Part shown: positions 10,296 through 20,723 of the stretch, in pieces
Position numbering within the stretch: position 1 is the first letter of the stretch
How the letters are laid out: every line of letters begins with the position of its first letter
Assembly (NCBI GenBank): GCA_020746995.1
Contig: JAGPXD010000001.1
Span: forward strand, 3,410,001-3,474,000
Length of the DNA stretch: 64,000 nt
Origin: Plectosphaerella cucumerina
Lineage: Eukaryota > Ascomycota > Sordariomycetes > Glomerellales > Plectosphaerellaceae
Direction of reading: 5' to 3'
Notes under the pieces: model-generated
What the model was told of the DNA's origin: nothing
Seen by the model: the letters and a program-made list of their open reading frames with translations, nothing else
Databases searched by the model: none
Position numbers and translations under genes: made by a program

Positions 10296-11438
10296 CTATA
10301 GCTTCGCGGAGGCGGTGTCATCCGGGTCCAGCTCGATGACGAGCTTGCCAAACTGCCTGCCGGCCTCCATATCCTCGAAAAGGGCGTTGATGCCCTCAAG
10401 GTTCCCCAGACCCTTGACTGTACGGCTTACGACGGGGCGGATCTTGTGGTCTCGCACAAAGCGCACCATGTCCCGGAACTCGACCTTCGAGCCCATGGTA
10501 GTGCCGCGGAGGTCGACGTTCTTGAGCACTGCCTGCATGTTCCACTCCATCTTGGGGGCGACAGTCATGCCGTACTGGCTGATGACGCCGCCGGGCTTGA
10601 GAAGGCGCATAGAACGGCCGACGATATCTCCACCGGCGCCGTCGATGATGGCGTCGATAAAGGGCCGGTCGTTGGGGAGCTGGCCGGCGAGGGTTTTCTC
10701 CCAGGCCTTGTCGGATCTGTAGTTCACACCTCCTGCGGCGCCCATGGACTTGGCGCGGGCCAGCTTGTCGTCGTCGCCCGAGGTGACGTAGACGTTGCAC
10801 CCGAGGGCGACTGCGAATTGGAGGACCTGTAGGGCGACGCCGCCGCCGATGCCTGTGATGAGAATGTTGCGGCCGGCTTGGGCGTTGCCGCTCTTGGTGA
10901 CTAGGGCGCGCCAGCCGGTCAAGCCGACGAGGGGCAGGGCGGCGGCCTCGGCGGGGGAGAGGTGGTCGGGCGTGGGCTCGACCTCGGACTCGTGGACGGC
11001 GATGAAGTCTTGGGCTGTGCCGAAGGGGTAGGCGCGGGCGCCACCGATAACGCTGAACTCAAGGATGTTCTCGGGTCCGTCGGGGTCGGAGGCCCAGCCG
11101 CGGCAGGGCGTCAGGATAACCGACTTGTTGAGCAGCGAGGGGGAGGCGCCTGGCCCGAGGGCAATGACAGTGCCACAACCATCGGCTAGGATGGGGTTGT
11201 CGAAGGAAATGCCCGGGTACAGGTGGCGGCGGATGAAGAGATCACGGTGGTTCAGAGCGGCGGCCGAGAGTCTGACCAGGACCTCGTTCGGGCCTGGTGT
11301 GGGCTTTGGCACCTCTTTCAGCCGGAGCCTGGGGGTGTCAGTGTTGGTTCTGAAGTGACCAGGAGATATGAAGTCTTACGGATAGTAGACCTTGCCGGGC
11401 TTGCCATCGATCTTCTCGACAGTGAGTTGACGGGGCAT
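10296..11438 (-). CDS. Medium-chain dehydrogenase/reductase (zinc-type alcohol dehydrogenase-like)
   Basis: Exons 11438-11380 and 11328-10296 give 363 residues; the 51-nt GTAAGA...CAG intron joins KVYYP-LRLKEVPKP. The N-terminal GroES-like domain contains NEVLVRLSAAALNHRDLF, the Rossmann domain contains LITGIGGGVALQVLQFA (nucleotide-binding GxGxxx motif, about residue 175), and the end is GQFGKLVIELD-like. This resembles the YogA/SPBC1773.06c group of NAD(P)H-dependent MDR oxidoreductases; the substrate cannot be read from sequence. It is divergent from the Zn2Cys6 regulator, with 454 bp between them. Confidence 0.88.
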
Positions 11439-11892
11439 GATTATTTACTTGTCTCTGGTGTTTTAAGCGGTTGGTCAAAGTGAGGCGATGATTTCTTGTA
11501 CATGCGAGGATATATTCAGGCAGAAGTGATGCTCATGAAAAGGCCAAATTGGTCCTACCAAGAATATTCCAGGATGTTTGAACCGGAAGCTCGATTACAT
11601 ATCCATTGCCAACCTCGGGCTAAAGGCTGGATGTTGAGTGGCAGCGTCACTGCTCACACCTCCTGATGAGCTCCAAGCCTCGGTAAATCGCCCCGCAGAC
11701 GGGGAGACGTCAAAGTGGGGGCCCGGATTCCAAGCCAGATCGAATCGAGTTAGCTTGATTCGACTCGCGCTTCAAGTTGCATCAGTTGCTGCTTTTGGCA
11801 CCTTCCTCTGCGGAAACCAAACCTCACATCCACTCCAACATTCGGCAGTTGTTCCTACATGGGTTTCCGGACTAGAAAACCCTCCGCTTCTC
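11439..11892. other. Divergent promoter between the dehydrogenase and the Zn2Cys6 regulator
   Basis: No coding region. Being shared between a regulator and a metabolic gene, it is the natural place for binding sites of the regulator; I could not single out a convincing CGG-type repeat. Confidence 0.45.
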
Positions 11893-13060
11893 ATGGCGAG
11901 GCTTGGTCACAAAAAGTCTCGAGCCGGCTGTATCCGGTGCAAGCAACGCAAGATCAAGGTTCGGCCCTGAGCCCAACCTGAAGCTACCAACAGGCCTGAC
12001 GTTTCCGCAGTGTGATGAGCAACGACCATGCGGCGCCTGCTCCAAACATGACAAGGCTTGCAGCTTGACTTCAACATCGACTATCTCCCTTCCTCCTACC
12101 AAGGCCGTCCCTCACGATGACCTTCCCCTGGTGTCGCCCTTCATGTCTCCCGCGGCTACCGGCTGGGCCTTTGACCTTGGCCTCATGAACTACTACACCT
12201 CGCATACATACGCCACCCTCCCCGGCGCCACCCAGACCACATGGAAGGACGATGTGTCTCGAGAGGCAGTCGACCATCCCTTTCTCATGCACCAGATCCT
12301 CGCCGTCGCGGCCCTCCACCTCGCCAGCCTCGATGTCGACTTCACGCGGAAGAGCGCGAGCCTCACCCGGGCATACCGGCACCAGCATCACGCCATTCGT
12401 GGCATCGGCGACGCCGTCGCCCGCATCTCTGCCGACAACTGCCACGCTCTTTTCGCCGCCTCGTCGCTGCTCCTCATCAGTTCCTTCGCTGCTACTGCTG
12501 CCACCGTAGGCACGCGTCTCCTCGACGGAGTACTGGACATTTTCGGCGTAGTCCGCGGCCTCGGCGGCATCGTCAACTCCCACCGCGACGCTATCTGCAA
12601 GGGTGCGCTGCGGGCCTTTATGCAATGCGGCTTCCACCCGCCGCGTGTTCCGCTGGCCGATACCCTCATGACGAGGCTCCTCGCCATGAGCGGGCGACTC
12701 GCCCAAGACTCCGCCAGTAGCGAGACGCGCGCCACAGTGGACGGTGCAGTGTCTGCCATGAAGGGAGCCGTTTCGAGTACGGGGGCATCCCTGGAGCTCA
12801 ACATGGCTGTCATTTGGCCCATGACGCTTGACGACGGCTTCCTCGACCTTGCGCGCGTGCGCCACCCTGCTGCCCTGATCGTCATGGCGCACTACGCTGT
12901 AGTCCTCCACTCCTTGGGCTCAAAGTTCTGGTTCTTCAGGGGCTGGGGGTCTACGCTTGTCAGCGAAATTGCGGAGTCTCTCGGGCCATCGTGGCAGGAG
13001 GAGATGCGATGGCCTGTGTCCATGGTCAACGACGCCAAACATATCGAAATTGCGACTTGA
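11893..13060 (+). CDS. Zn2Cys6 transcription factor, UPC2-like
   Basis: Exons 11893-11958 and 12011-13060 give 371 residues. The 52-nt intron has an atypical donor GTTCGG and splits the zinc cluster just before its third cysteine; splicing yields cysteines at 13, 16, 23, 29, 32 and 39 (CX2CX6CX5CX2CX6C). The start HKKSRAGCIRCKQRKIK and the following domain with HPFLMHQILAVAALHLA match the fungal C6 group often annotated as sterol-uptake-control (UPC2)-like. The C-terminal part lacks an obvious activation domain. Its place between two dehydrogenases suggests local regulation; the target is not known. Confidence 0.85.
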
Positions 13061-13254
13061 TATTGTGTACTTCAAAGTCCGCGGCGGAGTTTGAGCCCCT
13101 GCCCCAGAATGGCGGCCAATCAGGGGCGATTCTGAACCCGAACCCGAGAGCATGGCGATCCAGGCCCCGTCAATCTGAAAGCCAAGCATCGCGAGTCAGG
13201 GGGCGTGATACACTGGGAGAGGCTCTTAGCCAGACTTCATCACCCGGCTTCTTC

Positions 13255-13263
13255 GTATAAGTA
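13255..13263 (+). promoter_or_regulatory. TATA-like element of the downstream dehydrogenase
   Basis: GTATAAGTA lies 60-68 bp upstream of the ATG at 13323, a plausible core-promoter position for a short-leader fungal gene. Confidence 0.4.
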
Positions 13264-13322
13264 GCCAGCATCAGCTTTGGAAAAGGCTGTCTGCATTTTT
13301 TGGTCATTCACCAACCAACATC

Positions 13323-14336
13323 ATGCAAGCCTGGCAGTACACAAGCATCAAGGACACCCTTGAGGGTTCCCTCGTCCTCAATGAGACCGCCACCCCTCCA
13401 GATGCGGCCTCCCTGGACGAAACTCATGTCCTGATCGACGTCATTGCCGCCGGCATCAACCCCGTCGACTACAAGTTGCTTGAGGTGCCCATGGCCGGCA
13501 AGTTCATGTTCATGCCGAGCACCCCTGCCAGCCCGGGCTTCGATTTTTGCGGCCGCATCCGCGCCGTGCACCCTTCCAACACCACATTCTCCAAAGGCCA
13601 GCTTGTCTTTGGTGCCCTGAGCGTCACAACGAAGCTCCCCAAGTTTGGCTCCCTCGGCCAGATCCTCGTCGCGCCCGCTTCTCAGATCGCCTCTCTACCA
13701 CCGGGTGTCGCGCCAGAAGATGCCGCGGCCATCGGCACGGCAGGGCTTACGGCGCTCCAGTCCCTGCCGCGACAACAGGTCATCCCTGGATCGAGGGTCT
13801 TCATCAATGGCGGCAGCGGCGGTGTGGGATCCTTCGCTCTACAGTTCGCCAAAGCAATGGGCGCCCACGTCACGACGACATGCTCGACGGCCAACGTGCA
13901 GCTGTGTCGTAACCTAGGTGCGGACGAGGTCATCGACTACAGAGAGGCGGACGTCTTGGCGGTTCTGACGGGCAAGGGTCAGGTGTTTGACGTTGCTGTG
14001 GACAATGTTGGGGCACTGGCAGGCCTGTATGAACGCAGCGGGGGCTTCTTGAAGCCTGAAGGGACGTTCGTGCAGGTCGGGTTGCCGGGCTTTGGCGCCA
14101 CACTCCGTAGGGGTTTGTTGCCGGGGCGTCTTTTCGGCCCCAGGAGGGCGTACAAGTCGGTCGCGGTGGCTATCAACCGAGAGGATCTGGACCAGGTCGG
14201 CCGCTGGATGGTCGAGGGCAAGGTGCGCGCTGTGCTGGACGAGAAATTCGCCTGGGAGGATGCTCCCAAGGCGTATGAGAAGCTGAGGAAGGGGCGGACG
14301 ACGGGAAAGATTGTGGTTCAGGTCGGTAGGGAGTGA
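13323..14336 (+). CDS. Quinone oxidoreductase-like MDR protein
   Basis: An intronless frame of 337 residues. The N-terminal GroES-like fold contains HVLIDVIAAGINPVDYKLL and PGFDFCGRI; the cofactor domain has VFINGGSGGVGSFALQFAK (AxxGGVG-type motif, about residue 160), the signature of NADPH-dependent quinone reductase/zeta-crystallin and enoyl-reductase relatives. No zinc-binding cysteine cluster is visible, fitting a zinc-independent MDR. It follows the Zn2Cys6 regulator on the same strand with 262 bp between them. Substrate unknown. Confidence 0.9.
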   Translation: MQAWQYTSIKDTLEGSLVLNETATPPDAASLDETHVLIDVIAAGINPVDYKLLEVPMAGKFMFMPSTPASPGFDFCGRIRAVHPSNTTFSKGQLVFGALSVTTKLPKFGSLGQILVAPASQIASLPPGVAPEDAAAIGTAGLTALQSLPRQQVIPGSRVFINGGSGGVGSFALQFAKAMGAHVTTTCSTANVQLCRNLGADEVIDYREADVLAVLTGKGQVFDVAVDNVGALAGLYERSGGFLKPEGTFVQVGLPGFGATLRRGLLPGRLFGPRRAYKSVAVAINREDLDQVGRWMVEGKVRAVLDEKFAWEDAPKAYEKLRKGRTTGKIVVQVGRE

Positions 14337-15183
14337 TTCAGAGGACGGCATTAAGCACGCCCGACAATTTACAACCATCATCACAGCATCTCTTCTCAGG
14401 CTCGAGCTGCAAGATCCACAGGGCTGAATCGGCACTCTTCATGGGCAACAGAATCCGATCCGATCCGCTAATGGCGGCGCGACCGCCCTTGGCGTTGACT
14501 TGGTTGCCGGGGTCGATCAGAACTACCATCCAATCCTCCAGATACATATTTCAACTCCAAGACACATCTCCTGTTCTTCGCCTTTGAAGTACGATCTTCT
14601 AGAACAACTGAGTCGAGAGCTTTTCTCTCCCAAAGTCGCCCCAGCGGATGGCACGGAAAAACGCCCTTGTATCCGACAATCCGAGATGCATTGCATGGGT
14701 GTCACCCTCCAACGCCAGAGGCAACGTGCTTAACCGACGCCACCCTGATTAGCTGTGTTGCCCCAGCTAGTGCCGGGCGGTCTGCAGAACCAGGGGGGCT
14801 GCATTCTGCAGACAGGGAGCTATCGAGGGGAAATGAGAGCCGGGGCATCTGCATCTCGCCATCATCACCACTGAACGAGAGCACCCGGGTAAATCTCACC
14901 CGGCCGGAAGCAGAAGGTTCTCCGGGGACTTCAATCGTGTTCTATTGCACAACCCGGTCTCTGCTTTCTCGGCACTAGCTGGGGTATGGCATGGCAGGGC
15001 AGATGCCTGGCCTGGCCAGCGGTCGATCTGGGTACTAGCATATATCCCCTGATGCCTACATCCGTAGATGCTGCCTCTTCTTCTCTTCAAGTTCGCTCTG
15101 CCCAGCGCACTTCCGTCTTGTCGCGATAGCCTCCCTCCTGCCAATTCTCACAGGCCAACATCACCGGATATCTGCCTGTCAAC
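14337..15183. other. Intergenic, promoter of the secreted hydrolase
   Basis: No supported gene. Open frames are short and overlap on both strands. Confidence 0.5.
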
Positions 15184-16249
15184 ATGAGACTCTCACTGCT
15201 CTCCATCGGTCTCCTCGCCGGCCTTGCTGCTGCGCAAACCCCAGGAACAATCTCCGAGGGCCCCTTCCCCGAGGACCTCAACGGGTCAAACTTCACATCC
15301 CCGTTCCCCGTCCACGTCTATACCTTCTCCAGTCAGACCGAGACGCTAGAGATGGCCTTCATGGACGTCAAGCCCAAGTGTGAGCCCAACGGCAAGACGG
15401 CCGTCCTCCTCCACGGCCGCAACTTCTGCGGGGCCACCTGGGAGGGCACTATCCGCGCCCTCGCCGGCGCGGGCTACCGCGTCATTGCCCCCGACCAGGT
15501 CGGCTTCTGCAAGAGCAGCAAGCCCGCCGGCTACCAGTTCAGCCTGCGCCAGCTCGCCTGGAACACCCGCGGCCTGCTCGACGCCGCGGGCGTGGGCAAC
15601 GTCACCGTCATCGGGCACTCGGCGAGTATACACGACACGACCTCTTCAAGACGACTGCTGACTTTGTATCTAGTTCGGTGGTATGTTGACCACAATCTTC
15701 GGCCACCAGTACCCCAACTCAGTCGACGAGCTCGTCCTCGTCAACGCCATCGGGATGGAGGACTACGTCCAGAAAGGCGTCCCTTACATCACCATCGACC
15801 GCTCGCGCACCACCGAGGCCGCCTCGACATACCAGTCCATCAAGGCCTACGAGCAGGCCATCTACTACCTCGGCCAGTGGAAGGAGTCCTATGATGTCTG
15901 GGTGCGCATGCTCGTCAATGTCTACTATGGCTCCCAGCGTCAGGCGTACATCCACTGCCAGGCCAAGATCATCGACCTCGTTCTCGCCCAGCCTGTGGCC
16001 CATTACTTCAAGAACCTCAAGCCGCGCACACTCCTCATGGTGGGTGAGAAGGACAAGACGGCCATCGGGGCCAATTGGTCGCCTCCTGAGGTCGCTGCTA
16101 CGCTTGGCCGATTCGACTTGCTGGGCCCGGAGGTTGCGGGACAGATCCCTGATGGTCACCTCATCACTTTCCCTAACGAGGGACATTCGCCTCACATCTC
16201 GGCGCCGGAGGAGTTCCACGACGCGCTTCTGGGGTGGTTGTCCAAGTAG
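15184..16249 (+). CDS. Secreted alpha/beta-fold hydrolase
   Basis: Exons 15184-15621 and 15674-16249 give 337 residues. A signal peptide (MRLSLLSIGLLAGLAAAQ) opens the protein. The core has HGRNFCGATWEG (oxyanion region), the nucleophile elbow GHSFGGM with Ser146, a probable acid in VGEKDKTAIG, and the catalytic His in NEGHSPHI. The intron is GC-AG (GCGAGT...CTGAC...TAG, 52 nt); only this splice recreates GHSFGG, whereas a GT donor four bases further on breaks the frame. The layout resembles epoxide hydrolase/haloalkane dehalogenase-type enzymes; the substrate is open. One likely N-glycosylation site is NGSNFTS. Confidence 0.88.
15622..15673 (+). other. GC-AG intron at the catalytic serine codon
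   Basis: Donor GCGAGT, branch CTGAC and acceptor CTAG. The exon ends with the TCG codon of the nucleophile Ser and the next exon starts TTCGGTGGT (FGG). Confidence 0.75.
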
Positions 16250-17102
16250 GGCTGATTGGCACGGCACTCTAGCCTTCGCACATGCTCGGGGAGGCATGGA
16301 ACACAGTACATAAGCACTCAAAAGACAGACGTAATGATGGTCTTGCAAGAAGGGGTTCGAGGGATGCACTATGAAGGCTAGTGGAATGCTACCATAAACC
16401 ATATTAACCCAGCATGTTTAGGTCAACTTGAGGCCTGTCAAGAGCAATGTCCTTCTTGATCTTGAACACCCGCCCCGGTTAATTCGACAGAACACGCAAG
16501 CTTAAGCTGGGTAATGACTAGATCAGGCACCTGTCTAGATGCTGTCCATGACACAAATTCCACGGAAACACACTCTAGATGTAGTCGTCAACGTCTTTGG
16601 CTTGGCCATAATTAGTAGTGATGCTCAGATTTTACGACCATGACACAAGTAGACATCGAGTGTTCATCACCGACTACTAGTGGCTCTGAACTTGAGGCAG
16701 ACATCTCTTCACTCTCTAGAGCTATTGGAGCCCGACATTTGAACAGAGTCCTTGTGTGTAGCAAGCAAGCCAGGTCCACGCTTCCGTAATTTGAGGGGGT
16801 CACGAGTCGTATCTAGAAAGCCTTTTGACTATCATGTCCGGGCTGTCCGTTGCGTTGACCCCAGGTACGACTTCAACTCAACTTCCAGCCCGGCTCAAAA
16901 CCATCGAATCATCACTAATGAACACCCAAACACCATAAGCATATCTTCTTAATGATTTTGTCTACTCTGAATCAAGAGGCTACGCTTTGCCAGCGCGGTG
17001 CGGTATCCAAGAATAGGTACGCCACGGAGACACATGGAAACAGGGTTTTACACAAAGAGAAAAGAAACAAAAAAGGGAATCAGGGGTACATCCACCCCCG
17101 TA
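16250..17102. other. Intergenic between convergent genes, visibly AT-richer
   Basis: Separates the 3' ends of the hydrolase and the copper ATPase. Composition is clearly less GC-rich than the flanking genes. No gene or repeat was identified. Confidence 0.5.
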
Positions 17103-20100
17103 CTACATCCGCTCCTCATCACGGTCCGCCATGTTATCCAGCGGCACGTATCCCTGAGCCTCCTTCCTCTGTCCGCGAAGACGCGAGACAAGGTCCCCGA
17201 CGCGGTCGAAGATACCGAAGCCACGGCGGCGGGGGTGGCCACCGCGCTCCTCGATAATCACATCGTTCATCCAGGCAGGACGGGTCCAGAACTTGAGCAG
17301 CAGCGAGGATACGACGACGCTCACGCTCGAGGAGGCCATGGCGGCGCCGGCGGCCATGGGGTGGAGGTGGAAGCCGAGGGGGAGGAAGAGACCCATGGCG
17401 AAGGGCAGGCCAATGACGTTGTACATGCAGGCCCAGGCGAGGTTGAGCTTGATACGGCTGAAGATGGAGCGGGCGAGGTGCAGGGCGGCGGGGATGTCCA
17501 TGAGGTCGGTCGGGCGCATGAGCACCACGTCGGCGGCCTCCATGGCCACGTCGGTGCCGCTGGCCATGGCGATGCCCACATCGGCGGTTGCCAGGGCAGG
17601 TGAGTCGTTGATGCCGTCGCCGACCATGCCAACGACCTCGCCCTGCTCCTGAAGCTGGCGCACGATGGCCTGCTTCTGATCGGGGGACACACCGGCGTAA
17701 ACGTTCTCGGGCGCGATGCCAACGGCCGCCGCCACCGCGAGCGCCGTCGATCGCTGGTCACCGGTGACGATGGCCGTCTTCACCTTCATCATGTGCAGAA
17801 CCTTGATAGCCGCGGCCGCGCCTTCCTTGATCGTGTCGGCGAGGCAGAGGTGGCCGGCGTAGGCACCGTCGATGGCGATGAAGATGTTGGTGGTACCAGC
17901 TGACGACGCCTTGACGTTGCTCTTCTTGTTGTTGGCCTTCGAGTTGAGCTGCTCCGACGCGGTGATGGCGTCCTCGGGAACGTCGACGCTGTTCTCGCGC
18001 AGGAACCGGACGTTGCCGACGAGAACGCGGTGGCGCGCGCGCTCCGAGCTTGTGGCAGGCTCGACCAGGGCGTTGATACCACGACCGACTGCCGCCTTGA
18101 ACTCACCGACGGAGCCCTCAATGGTGTCCTCGGCGTCCATGCCGAGCTCGTTCTTGGCGGCGCCGAGGACGGCACGACCGACCGGGTGCTCGCTGCCCAT
18201 CTCGGCGAGGCCGACAATGGTCCACCAAAGGCGCCGCCGCCACTCGTTGTCCTGCCAGTAGGGTACGATGCTCATCTTGGCGACGCTCATCTTGCCGTGG
18301 GTGATGGTACCCGTCTTGTCCAGCACGATCTGGCTGACCTTCGTCGTTGTCTCGAGGGCTGCGCCGCCCTTGACGAGGATGCCGTTCTCGGCGCCGACAC
18401 CGGTACCGACCATGACCGCAGTCGGGGTGGCCAGGCCGAGCGCGCACGGGCATGCGAAGACGATGACGGAGATGCAAAGCTTGACGCACACCATGAGCTT
18501 GCCGCCGCTGGCGTCCTCGACGAAGACCTTGGGCGGGTTCTTGAGGACGTGGCTCAGCACCATCCAGACAAGGAAGGTGAGGAGGCCAAGGACGAGGATG
18601 CTGGGGACGAAGATGCCGGCCAGCGTATCGGCCAGGCGCTGGATGGGGGCGCGCGTCGTCTGGGCCTCCTGGACGAGCTTGACGATCTGGCTCAGCTGGG
18701 TGTCGCGTCCGGCGCGGGTGACGCGGAAGTCGACGCGGCCGTGTCCGTTGACGGTGCCGCCGATGAGGTAGCTGTCCTTGCGCTTCTGGACGGGCATGGC
18801 CTCGCCGGTAACCATGCTCTCGTCGATGTAGGTCTCGCCGCGCACCAGGATACCGTCGGCGGGAATCTTGTCGCCGGGCCTGAGGATGACAATGTCGCCA
18901 ACCTGGATGAGCTCGGTGGGGATAACCTTCTCCTGCATGGCGGAGCCTTCGTGGCTTGGTGTCTTGGGCTCGTCGCCGGTAGCCAGGTTGTCCCAGCCCT
19001 CGGCGGACTTCTCGGCAGCGATTGGGTCAGCGTAGATGGTGGCCATGGACGGCGCTAGCGACATGAGCTTGGACAGGGCCTTAGAGGTCCGGCCCTTGGC
19101 GCTGTTCTCGAGATAACGGCCGAGGGTAACAAAGGTGATAAGCATGGTGCTGGTGTCGAAAATGGTGCCAGGCCTGGTGTGCGGCGGGAAGACGAAGGAC
19201 ACGATCATGCCGATGACACTGTAGAAGAAGGCGCACGAGGTACCGAGGATGACAAGCACGTCCATGGTCGGCGAGCCGTGCTTGATCGACTTCCAGCCCG
19301 ACACATAGAAGCGCTTTCCGATGCCGAACTGCACGGGGATCGTCAGGGCCAAACAGACGACATCACCCAGCCAGATGCCGGGGATGACCTGCAGGCTACC
19401 AAAGTCGATGACGGGGAGGAACATGGGGATGATCATGCTGATGAGGAAGACGGGAATAGCAAAGGCGGCGGAGAACCTAAACGCCCGGCGCCACTCGTTG
19501 ATCTCCCTCGTCTTGGCGAGCGACTCGAGCTGTGCATTATTGTCGTCGTTGTCGGCGACGAGGGCGTTGAGGCCCTCTGCTTCGACAGCCTCGACGATAG
19601 CCCGCAGCCCGATCAGGTGCGGTGCGTGTGTGACGGTCAGGCGCGACGTAGACTGGCTCAGGCTGGCCGACTTGATGCCGGGGAGCGACTGAAGCTTCGA
19701 CTCGAGGGCGAGGGCGATAGGGCCGTCGAGGGTGCCATAAATCTTGAACTGGGCTGTGGATGTAGTGCCCGAGTGGTCTGCGGCGTCGGTTTGGCTCGAT
19801 AGCACTTCAGCACCGAAGCCGCGGTCCTCGATGATCTCGGCGATCTTCTCGGCCGTGATCACCTTTGAGTCGTGGGTGATGACGGCGCGCTCGGCCAGCA
19901 GGCTGATGTTGAAACGCAAAACGCCATCGACGCCCTTGAAGCCGCCCTCAACGGCCGCCGTGCAAGCGCCACACGTCATGCCCTCGATGGCGATCGTCGT
20001 CGTGGCGATGGTGCTCTGCGGGGCTCCAGACCGCGACTTGCGCTCGGGTTCGACCTTCTGGCTCTCAAGGACGGTGGCGCCGAAGCCTCTTGACTCGATG

Positions 20101-20723
20101 GTGTCGGCAATCTGCTCGGCGGTAAGGACAGCGGGGTCGTGCTCGATGACGGCGCGCTCGGAGAGCAGGGAGATGCTGAAGCTCTTGACGCCGATGGCGT
20201 CCTTGAAACCGCCCTCAACGGCCGATGTGCAGGCGCCACAAGTCATGCCCTCGATGGCAACGGTTGTGGACATGATCGTTTCGTCTTCATCGTCGTCGTG
20301 GAACGCGCTCTCGTCGACGGCATGCCTGTTGAGGATAGGCGAGGGGAGATCGGTAGCGAGGACCTCTGCGTCGAAGCCGCGGTCCTCGATGATCTGCTGG
20401 ATCTGTTCGGCCGAGATGCGTTGCGGGTCGTGCAGAACGACGGCGCGCTCCATGACGAGGCTGACGGAGACGTTACCGACGCCATCAACGCCCTTGAAGC
20501 CGGATTCCACTGCGGAGGTGCAGGCGCCACAACTGGGGACATGTCGCGTCAGCGGGAGGAGCGATAGGAGAGGGAAGAGCGACCGGTGATGCATCCACAC
20601 TCACGTCATGCCCTCGACCTTGAGGGTTGTTGTCGCCATGTGGCCCGAGGCGGGTGATGCAAGTGATGTTCGCTGGCCGCCGGCGGCATCCCTGGCCGGG
20701 ATCTTGATGTATGAGGGAGCCAT
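17103..20723 (-). CDS. CCC2: Copper-transporting P1B-type ATPase CCC2
   Basis: Exons 20723-20605 and 20532-17103 give 1182 residues; the 72-nt GTGAGT...CAG intron restores KVEGMT-CGAC. Three heavy-metal-binding domains with CGAC (Cys near 41, 138 and 227) are followed by a fourth domain-like block (about 300-370) that keeps the fold pattern but lacks the CxxC. The ATPase core is complete: phosphatase-loop GEAMPVQK, the CPC ion motif in a transmembrane segment (about residue 735), DKTGTIT with the phosphorylated Asp (about 780), the SEHPVG motif of P1B pumps, and GDGINDSPALA. The protein pumps Cu(I) into the late secretory pathway to load multicopper oxidases. It converges with the secreted hydrolase gene. 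Confidence 0.97.

Noticed and set aside
15626..15673. GT-AG splice for the secreted hydrolase using GTATAC
   Set aside because: It shifts the frame and destroys the GxSxGG elbow; the GC donor four bases upstream restores it exactly.
18030..19058. 342-codon plus-strand open frame within CCC2
   Set aside because: Asp/Gly/Val-rich shadow of the P-type ATPase reading frame.
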